The translations under genes were made by a program, and so were the position numbers. This document shows, in pieces, positions 13,401 to 24,648 of a stretch of 64,000 nucleotides of DNA. This stretch comes from Arbacia lixula (lineage: Eukaryota > Echinodermata > Echinoidea > Arbacioida > Arbaciidae), in contig OZ022591.1 of NCBI GenBank assembly GCA_963669155.1, forward strand, positions 18,337,385-18,401,384. The letters are read 5' to 3'. Under the pieces are notes generated by a model that saw only the letters and a program-made list of their open reading frames with translations, was not told where the DNA came from and searched no databases. The first letter of the stretch is position 1. Every line of letters begins with the position of its first letter.

Positions 13401-16400
13401 CTGGTTATCAAATGATGATGACGACACGAACTGTGAATTACTGATTCATTGCAGTTGATGATTAGCTGAAATCTTAGTTTTAATATGTTTTTTGCCAATT
13501 GCCAATTGTGCAATCTTTCTTGTTTGAAATCTGTTATTATATTATTATAAACATATCATAAGGATAGAATAAATGGGAATGCGAGAGTCAGAGACTTAAT
13601 GTTCACATTTTTAAATTGATTTATTTTGATAAGTGGTATATTGTATGGTATTCTAAGGATGAACGTTTATATATCTATTCATTAGTGGTATAATTCTGGT
13701 TTGCATCAGTTTATTGCACATATATTGTGAAGACTGAGAAATACAACGCTATCATCGATAAACCGATCGTTGTGTTATGAGATCAGATTAATGAATAAAT
13801 GTACTTCAAACTGTTATACTTTGAATCCCGCAACTATTCAAAGTTCATAACAATGATCCCGAAGCACAACCACACTGCACAGAAATTGCATTGTTTTGAA
13901 TAAGATTTTCATTTGTAATGAATGGATCAAAGTACAATGTTTTGATCCGAACTCTAAAAAAATTAAATCTCTTCCTCTTCTCCGACTCTTCCGAGCATGT
14001 GAGACAGACATGCCAGTACTAGGACCTACTGTACAGCTTACTTGTAATGGTTTGGAAAAGAAATTTCAAATAGACTAAATGCCAGGCTAACACTCTCTAC
14101 TCTGGGTCGGGTTGGGATATTGACGCTTAACACGCCTTGCTATGTAACAGTGGATTTACATTTAGTCGGAAGTCACAGTGAGAAATAGTGCCTGTGCATG
14201 TAAACGTGCCTTTAAGGAGCTTTTTGTGAAAATACCTACTATTTGAAAGCCGTCACTAAAGGCGATATGGATTGACTCCAGCCAGATACCCCTGAATCCC
14301 GGACCGCCTTGGATGAGAAGCCCAGTGACGAAGGTGTCAATATCAAACGTGACCTGTAGAGGTATGGTCAATCAATACTCAAATTACTTTCTCACCAAAC
14401 TCTTTATACGGTAGGCCGCACACCCCCTCTGTGGTGCATTAATTTGGAGGGTGCCGTTTTATCTGGTCTGAACACAATTTGTGGCATATCAAAGGCTATG
14501 TCTGATTGTTTTTTTCTTTCAGAAAATGTTATGCAGAAAAGTTACAAAATAAAAAATGCTCTCTCTGATTATATAACTGTGTTTCAAATTTTGGAATGAT
14601 TGACAAGCTAATATTAAACGTTACATTTACATTGCACAATGCCACGGTGGCGAAGCGCTTATATAATCTTTACCGTGTAATGTAGGACCAGAAACCTGCA
14701 AAGCAGTGGATGTGACGACGCCAATACGGTAGTTATTATATATTTTAAAGAGAGCGCCACTATGTCACCTTAATGATCGATATCGCGTCGGTCTTGTGGG
14801 GTCTCCACGAGGACGGCCCATGTAACCTGGCCATGTTGGGGGCGTGGCCTGCATCTCTCTGACTGGATGCAGTGATGCTAGCATCTGGTATCCATCCCGT
14901 CTCCATACCAAGTGGAACAAGACAATGGCCTGCAGTAAGATATATGTATGCACACACATATAAATGATGTTATTTTAAAATTAAATATTTTTTTAGCAAA
15001 TGATGGGAACAAACAACATATGGTTTAGTGCTAAAAGCTTTGATATCAAGTATTAACTATTATTAAAGATGCGTCGAATGAAAGGACTTGATCTTCTACA
15101 CCATGTTCTTTCCGTGCAGTGATATGTATATTATAACTTTTTGTTACAAGCGGCATAAATGGGAAATGATCGCTTATTTATAAGCTTAAAGACACGCCGA
15201 CAATATTTATGTAAAACCTATGATGATCAAATCAACCCTATTACAACAATTGCTGAAGGTTCTGTATGTTCTTTTCTTAGAGAGTATTAAGTTATTTGTT
15301 AAAAGACAGGGCAACCTTTTTGCATATCAAAGCATTAAACAAAATGGGAAATGGAAAAAAATCCTGTCTAAGAACTCTCCTTAAAATCATGACAATATGA
15401 AAACTGGAAGTTGAGTAAGGGTAACGTGCCGCTGTTGTAAATTTGCGACCAAACTGTAGGAGAGAAAACTGAAAGAGAGAAAAACTCCGGCACAGAGGGG
15501 TTTTACCCCCGGCAAGTTAACAGTTAAAACTGAAGCAGCACTCAAAGCTCAAAGGGGAGTTCTCATTTGATTTTGATACGCTCTTAACTGACCAATTAAC
15601 GTTTTTTCCCTCGATATTAACAAATCTATAGTGAAGAACGAGAGAGTAAGACTACAAAATAAATGAACCCGACTGCAGGCTGTTAAGAAATATGCATCCA
15701 TGTTTTGATTAATATCATCACTGATAATACAATTATTTAATGTGTGGATTCTTGAGATAATCTGTATTAGATGGAATAAAGACATGCACTGAAATCTCGT
15801 TATATCATCTTGTGCCACTTAAATCTCATGTAACGATCAATCTTTCTACTATCCTTTGTGAAAATGAGTAAACGGGGTGTCATGCACATTTCAACTCTAA
15901 GAACATTGACCTTACATTTCACTAGTCGCTCTCCATGTGTGTGGACCAATTTGAATGATATCATATCTCCGATTTTTGCTGTTGTAAGAATATAAATTTG
16001 GGCCAAACACATTTTCCTGGTCAATCCGTGGCGAAACGTTGCACATACATGAAGAGAGAGATAGATATCGCATGAGTCGGATACCGCAGATACCCCGTGA
16101 CATTTTACACGCATTCAACTGTTAGATCTATAATGTTCTACATTATGATGGAAACATCAAATAAACACCAACATTGAACTCACCGTCACCAAAAGCGGGT
16201 CGGTATTGGAGTTCAAATCCGGACCCGACCCCGATGGAATCTGTTTGGAATATTACCCACGCCTTTTCTTTCCACATGACAACATCTGATGGCGCTTCGC
16301 GACCCGTAAAATTAGCCCACGTGATGACGTCATCCACTGAGTTGGCTCTCGAGCCGCAAGCAATGACATCACCGTCGTCGACGAGATCGAAGACGAGGAA

Positions 16401-19400
16401 ACTAAGGAGGATGCCGAAATTCTTCGGCGACGTGATGGTCCACTGAATGAACAGGTTGTTACTATAGGCCAATGGATAGTCCGGCGATCTCAAAGTTCTA
16501 TATTGGTTCTTCTTCAAAGTGAGCTCTTCTGTGATTTGAAGTAATAGCAGCAACAATGGCAGCATCGATTAGAACAGTTAAGTAATAATAATACATTGAT
16601 TAGTCGTAATACGTTCTAAAGTATTAAGTAATTATATTGCATAAGTAGGTCTATAATGTAAGCATGCGTATGTAGGCTGTCAAAATAATCTACAACTCAT
16701 TCAGTATAGCTAGAAAATAAAAAGACCTTTCCTATCATATAATCTCCTTTCATGAGAGAGGCGATTCCATTCTCTGTCAGACCAACAAAAGTGCCTCTCT
16801 TGTGGAATTGAATCCTTCAGTTGAAATCTTTCCCAAGAGCACGAGGCTCGCCTTCATTTTATGTAGTATAAAGGTAGGTGTCTCTCTCACAGGTTTGAAA
16901 TAATGAATGATATTAAGGCTTTTTTAATAATCAAATATACAGATATGATTTTGTAACATTACTTTTATGAACTGCTCTCTTTTGACATGTTTGATTTTCT
17001 TTACAGCATTCCTTTATTTGAACCCTTTTTACCATTAAATATGAGACATGCTAATTTCTTTACCACTTCTTGAGGTACACTCTACTACTTTATTGTAAGA
17101 TGTGGATTATCATTAAGCACAGAGTGGTATAAGCCCTCAATCTGGCTTCATTCTGTGGAACTCCTATCTATCGTTATATTGATGTGAAAGATTCTCCTCA
17201 AAATTATGAGTTATTAGTTTTATCCCAATCAAAAGAATATGATCACGAAATATATCCCTGAAGTAAGAGCCGTTCATATTCAAAAACGAAAGATCGTGGC
17301 GCAGCTGTACGTTATGCATGATGTAAAACAAAGTAGGTACGTTTACAAACAGCCGGCCGCGATCAACGAGGCTGTTTTACAATCGGTTTATGGTAGTTTA
17401 GTCTTTTCCCAGGTAAAAAAAGTGCAATTATAAACTTTTCACGGACATTGGAGCAAAATACGTCAGAGCAGAGTGAGTGAAACGGGATATTCCCTCTTTT
17501 TAAACTTGTCTTTTCGAAAGTATCAAGAACTAACTACGGATTCATTATATATCTTGATGAAGTTATCCTCACAGCATATTATGGGTACACTTTTCAGTTG
17601 GATCTCTGCATGCACGACTGAACAAGGGACATTCTTTAGAACTTGAGACTGCAAAATCTCACTTGCGCCAAGTGCCTGGAGAAGAATACAACAAACTGAA
17701 AAAAATCCATTACTTATGTGCATACAGAAACACACACACACACACACACACACACTTATTCTCTCCCACATACGTACACACACTCACACCCTCTTTACCT
17801 TTTTTATGCTGAACTTACTTGTAAATGACGAACATCTAATTTTGAAGCCCCTGCTGACCGCAACAGGGTCCGAGTAGAGCGTAATTGCGGCGATGTTCTG
17901 TGTTGTTTCAACCAGTGGGAACGCGGTCGTCAGGTTTGTGGCATTACGGACACTTTGCGTTTGGGAGAATTTCATAAGAATGGGACGATCTGATTGACGG
18001 GAAAAGAAAGAGCGAGAGATTTTGATTAAATACATGTTGCACACATTTTTTAAATGCGTGTTAAGGAGAACAAGTCCCGTCATGTGATGAAGAGAAATCC
18101 GAAGCGCGACGAGGAATGAATGCCACCACTTAGCCTTTCGTCAATATTCTCGGATTAAAAGAATACCAGCAGCAGGGCAGGTGTTGTTTTTCGGCTAAGC
18201 AAACGCCGAATTGCGAAACAAGATGACTTATTAAGATTTGTACAGTCAATCATTCATGGCCTGACCCGTACTACGTAAATGAGTAACTCGTTCACGATAT
18301 CCTTGACCAATAAATCTTTGCGGGGCGTTCTGTACTTGATGAAGTTCATGACATCAACCTTTAAAACCGGAGCTCTGAGCGTACGTGGTAGCATTCGACA
18401 TGCCCATTTTTCCAAAGCAATTTTTGGGCAAAAAGCAAAGCTACAATAAAACCCAAGAAAAACACTTTGTCAAGTTTTAAAACGTCGTTCTCCCCATTTG
18501 AGCTTATATCTAACATGTCTAAGCGTGAGAGCATGGACAGAAGGCTAATCTTGGGTTGAGAGTTGTTGCTCTTGCTTTAGTTGTTATTGTTGGTAGTGAT
18601 GTTGTTGTTGTTGTTGTCGTTGTTGTTGTCCGGGGGGGTGGAGGAAGAGTTTAGATATATGGCATAGCTAGATCCCAGGTAAAAAGCCATAAAAATATAT
18701 TTAAAAAAAAGAATAGAACATAGAAACATGTGAACATGTGAACATAGAACATGTGAAAGAAGGCACTAATCAAAACTATTATTTTTTTCATGTAAGGAAA
18801 TGAGCATCACGGGAGCTTCTATGTACTATGTACACTTCCTTTATACTGAAATAATTTCAAGGAGTTAAGAACTGTTTCCGCCGGGAATCAATCACAGGAA
18901 CGGCGTGGAGGAGTTTATAATTGTGTTACGTTTCAATTTCCACCTGGCTGATTAAACTCACCTCAAACATAGCCAGGGTTCATTACCCCATCAATATTTC
19001 AGTCTGCAACTGGGTTTAGTACAATACATGCTTTGTTTGAACACGTTCAAAGAAACGAAATTGAATTGTGTTGAAAATACCTTTAGCGTGTCTGTCGCCA
19101 TCTGAAATAGACATGTAATCTCCATCAAGTTGCATGTCAAAATCCAAAACTTCAACCCGAATCAAATATCCTCTAGGTGTTGTGATGGACCATGTTGAAA
19201 CTATGTTTTCGGGATAGGCATTGGGATAATTAGGTGACGTCACAATGATCGACTCGCCATGGCCGATATGGGTAGGTGTAAAACTTCCTGAGAAAAAAAA
19301 TAAGTGTACGATTATCAAATAGTAGAAAAGAAGGAAACAGAGCTAAAGGAGGAGGAGGAGGAGGAGAGGTTAGAAAGATGATGGGAAGTTTTATTACTGC

Positions 19401-22400
19401 TACTGTTATTACTGATTCTATAACTGCGTCCTCTCTTACTGCTACCATAAATTGTACTATTGACTTGTTCTACGACTACTACCACTTATACTACTGCTGC
19501 TGCTGCTACTCTTAAATGCTCATATTACTGTTACTTTTAATTCTGCTGCTGCTTCTACAACATGTATTGGTATTATTGATAATTGTACTGTTAATCATTC
19601 TCCTAACCATGCTGCTACTATTCCCTCTTTTCTAATACAAGTACATTTCATACTAGTGCAAGAATTAGTGAATAAGTGGATTACCAGTGTTATTGATCGC
19701 TGTGATTTCTAGATCAAACGTTCCATTTATATTATCGATGTACTGTCCGTAAAGCAAACGAAGCCTGTTCGTGCGACACAAAACGTCCATAGGTGAGGTA
19801 TTCCAGCCGAACATGAACCTTTTGCCTTCGGCGTTATATAAAAAACTCGTCAGAGAGCATACACCGGATAGTTCCTCGTTAAAGTTCAGTTGCAACCGCT
19901 TGCATCGGACTAGAATGAAAGAACCAACTGGGCCTTCAAATGCCAACACCATAAACCGCGTGCCATCTCTGACGATAGTGGAGAAGAACGTGTCGTTCGA
20001 AGAAATCAGTAAGGGAGCCCCAACCGTTAGACGATATCCGGCTACAGAAAAAAAAAACATAAGGGCTTACAAGTGTATGTGAAGATGATGGGATATTGTT
20101 TCACGGCACTTCAAATTAGATCCCCGAAGTTAAACGTATGTAAACACACACACACACACCTATCTTTTTTTTTCTTTTATTTTCTATTCACTTTTTGACT
20201 TCGTCACGCACACATTTACATTTCACGAACGCACATTAATTATACACCGACAAAAAACATATACACGGGAGAATACACTTACGTTTAACAATGGTCACAT
20301 GTATAACAAACCCTAGAGCTGACGTCTTGTGGTCCGATACGAAGAGTATCCAGAGCCAGCGAGACGAAGACACCCCGCCTGGATGTTTGTACTCGACGCT
20401 TTCAGTAAATGTCGCGATCAACGTATCTTTTTTCCCTATTTCCTTCCCGTCTCCAAGGTACACGTTGTCATAACTGTGAGATCAAAACGACGCCAGAATA
20501 CGGACAGAAAGGAGTATGGTTATTGCACCCGCGGATAGAAAGATTTTTCACTTTAAATATGATAAAAGTTGCCTACTGCACATAGTTTTGAAGCGAGGAG
20601 TTATGCTGCTCAAAATTTCCCATTTAACTGGATGTGTGTAGTTCTGTTTACCGTGCGAAGCTTCCGAATGAAACCATGTCAAATGGCGGAGTGTGGAGAA
20701 TGCGGAGAATGTCCCCGGGGAATGTGGATGGTATGGGCATTGAGCTTGAAGTGTATCCAGTGTCCTGCGGGTAATGACCATGACCCAGTTTATAATTTGA
20801 AATTTTGATTGGAGAAGGGGCTTTACGGGCTATTTTTCAAAAGAGGGACCTCAACTTTAAGGAACATATTTCATTATTTGCTTATTATTGCTTTATTTCT
20901 TCCTTTCTTCACTTTGGATACGTTTCTCAAAGTCTGGTTCCTTACCCTGTCCCTTCTCGAGATATATGTCTAGCCCATTGCCCCTTTTACTAGGTGTTAA
21001 CAAAATATTTGACACTTTGAAAAATGATTTTAAAAATGTTTCAAATCCAATCAATATCAAATGTAAACATCATAAAGTCATTATTTTTGAAGTATTTGTA
21101 TCATTACGCGATGTTTGGCATAGTAGTATCTTTGTTTTTGTCCTTAAAAAACATCCGTAACAAATGCAATCTGTATCAACAAACGATATTATAAGGTATT
21201 ATTTGTTTTCGTTTCTATATAACACGGACACATTTAAATACAAACACGTTACAATGCAATTGACTTTCTTTAAATGATAAACTTTTAAAGATATATCATG
21301 AGATTTTCACTGGGCATTAACATATCTGTGAATGAGATGAGTATTTAAGGACATTGCACTATGCGCTACATCTGTTTATCCACTGCCATCACAGTGTCAT
21401 TAACCCTTTATGTGGCAGAATAAATGCTACTCTATTGGATTTCTGTGTATCAAAAAATGAAAAAATGCACAAGTGGCGCATAAACGGTTAATGATCATTG
21501 GTACTTCTGGAAGAAAAGATCTTCAGGAATGACATGTGTGACGCACAATAAGTATTATTGCGTTTTGTGATGGCAGTATGTGATGTGTGTTAAATGTCAT
21601 GATACACACGATGTTGTTTTTTCTGATTTGCCAAAGATTATTACAATAATGGTGACATATTACAAAGCCTGCTTCTACAAACTTTATGATTACGCTACAT
21701 TTCAATCAAGTTGAAATCTAGATGTAACTTTTTTGTAGGTTTTTTTTTTAAAGTGTTCAGTACTTTATTTGTCAGGCCTAGTACTACTCTGAACTCCTTG
21801 TCAATTCTTTTACTGAATGTCCAGGGGGGTGTTTCACCAAGATGTTTGTAAGTTACGAACGACTTTACGAACGACTGGTGATCCCTACTTGTGCTAAAAG
21901 CGATACCACCCTTTGTTCATTGAGAATCTGATTTAGCACAAGAAGGGATCACCAGTCGTTCGTAAAGTCGTTCGTAACTTACGAACAGCTTGGTGAAACA
22001 CCCCACAGGTTTCTGCTTCATACATAGGCCTAACACTTTTTTCTTCTCTTTTTAAAGTAAGCCAATGTCCATTCCACTAATTTAATATGATGAAATTATA
22101 GATGGTTTGCTTACTTATGATATGTATTTCATCGCCGATCAATTCATAATATGTCCACACTGAAAATTAAACTTTGTTAAGTGCGATAAAGAGACTCGAG
22201 GTATCATTCATATCGTTCAGGTAGCTTATGCATGGCAATATCACATCATGAAACTAGAGCAATTCGACTGCCGCGCAGTCGATAAATATGCCTCCGCCTC
22301 TTTGCTAGCTCTATTTAGATTTATTCTCAGAAAACCTGTTTGGTGGGCAATGAACCATTTAATTCCTATGTGAAATGAAAATATATTCTGTTTTTCCATG

Positions 22401-23842
22401 TTTGGCCAAGTTTGGCAATGTTCATTGACCTTTGACTTCCATCTAATCAGTCCGTCTAAAGCCATCCTTGTATTAAGTTTGTTTAAAATTAGCCAATTTT
22501 GGGGTAAAGTTCATTGACCTTTGACCTTTCAGAAATTTTACCCACGCTTTCACTAGTCTATCTCCATGAAGTGATACATCTCTGTACCATGTTTGGTTCA
22601 AATTGAACCATTAGTTTTGCATTCAATGTGAAAAATGTTAAATTTGGCACAATTCTTAGCCAATTTTGGCAAAGTTAATTGACATTTGACTTCTGACCTT
22701 TGAGAATTTTCACCAAAAATATCATTAGTCTACCCCCAAGTAGTGAGATCCATCTTTGCCCCATGTTTGGTTGGTTTTGCACAATTAAATCTTGATTTAC
22801 TTTGAAAAATATTACTTTGGGGGCAATTTTTAGCTAATTTTTGGCAAAGTTCATTGACCTTTGACCTTTCAGGAATTCAGGAATTTTACCCAAACTTCTA
22901 TCAATCTACCTCTATGAAGGGTTACATCTCTGTATTATGTTTGGTTAGAATTGCACCATTTTTACACACTTCATTGGTTTCATGCAATACATACATGTAC
23001 CAAGTTTGGAGCAAATCTGGTTAGCGGTTCTCAAGATATTGCCTAACCGGATTCGGGACGGACGGACGGACTTACGTACGGACGGACGGACGGACTTACG
23101 TACGGAGGGACGGAGGGACGGACGGACGGACGGACAACCCGAAAACATAATGCCTCCGGCCACTTGTGGCGGAGGCATAAAAACAACTGGCATAAGTTAA
23201 ACACGAAATCAATTTACCCAGATTCCGTCTGAAGGATAACGAATTCAAAAGCGACATAATAATCCACCGGTGCCTGTACTATCACCCCCCAAAACACATT
23301 GTTGCGGTAACCGTTGGGGTCATAATTTTGTATCCAGGCATCATCGAATGTTTCTCCAGCCAAGAGGTCGGGTTTTTCTTCTGCATAATTCGAAAATCAA
23401 GGACAAACATTAGTATTCATTATCATACATGTTAATGGTGAAAAGATTACGAATTGTATTTCATGTCATTCATAATCATTGTGAATTAGGTAAACGAAGC
23501 AATATGATTACGATATATTTGACACCAACATATTTCATCATCTTACGCTGAAGAGAAATTAGACAAGACCATGAAGACAATAACAATTATAAAAATCACA
23601 CTAAGAACGAATGATCCCAGAAATAAAACGATTGACTGTAATTATGATTCCCCCCCGCACTTTCACAGCACTTTTAGATTTAACAAATGTATACATCTGT
23701 AATTTCATGTATTGTAACGGGAGCCTATAACCCTACAAGCTTCGCTTTTTCACAGGCTTACCCAACATTGTAATATGTTATCAATTTTATGTTATTCACG
23801 TGTACAAGACGTCTTTCAATTTTATTTCTTCCTTTCTATATG

Positions 23843-23900
<58 letters not shown>

Positions 23901-24617
23901 AGAATAGAGGATGCGATGGCGCTGATTACTAGGTGAAGACAAACAAATTAAATGAAACGCCGGAGAAGAAAAATCATTCGAATTTTCGGTCATAGACCTT
24001 TATAAAGAATGAAAGACTGAACAATTTACACAAAAACATGATTGCGTACAACGAGCGTATTTTAAACTGAAAATAGGGGCGCTTATTACATATTGTTACG
24101 TGGTACAAGATAGGCGTAAAACTAGGTAAACCAGTTACGTAAAGTTGCATATACTACATTAGAGTAAACAAAATCCACTGGCCGACATTAGGTAAAATTC
24201 CTAGAGAAAAAAATGAGAGAAAATTCAAAATCAATAATAAGACAAAGAGTCGAAAGAGAGTGGATTTTGTTTACTCTAATGTAGTATATGCAACTTTACG
24301 TAACTACTTGTGATTGTTTTTTGCAGGATCCCTAATGAGTCTACCGCCTAATTTTGATTTATTATTTTCACTTTTTTGTGCAGGAACTTTACATCATGTC
24401 GATATGTGGTTTTTACTCTATAATTTGGTTTACCTAGTTTTACGCCTATCTTGTACTACGTAACAATATGTAATAAGCGCCCCTAGTTTCAGTTTAAAAT
24501 ACGCTCGTTGTACGCAATCATGTTTTTGTGTAAATTGTTCAGTCTTTCATTCTTGATAAAGGTCTATGACCGAAAATTCGAGTAATTTTTCTTCTCCGGC
24601 GTTTCATTTAATTTGTT

Positions 24618-24648
<31 letters not shown>

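Noticed and set aside
13284..14239. Possible extra exon within discoidin domain 1
   Set aside because: Exons 10 and 11 join in phase 0 and together complete the domain; no additional conserved frame seen.
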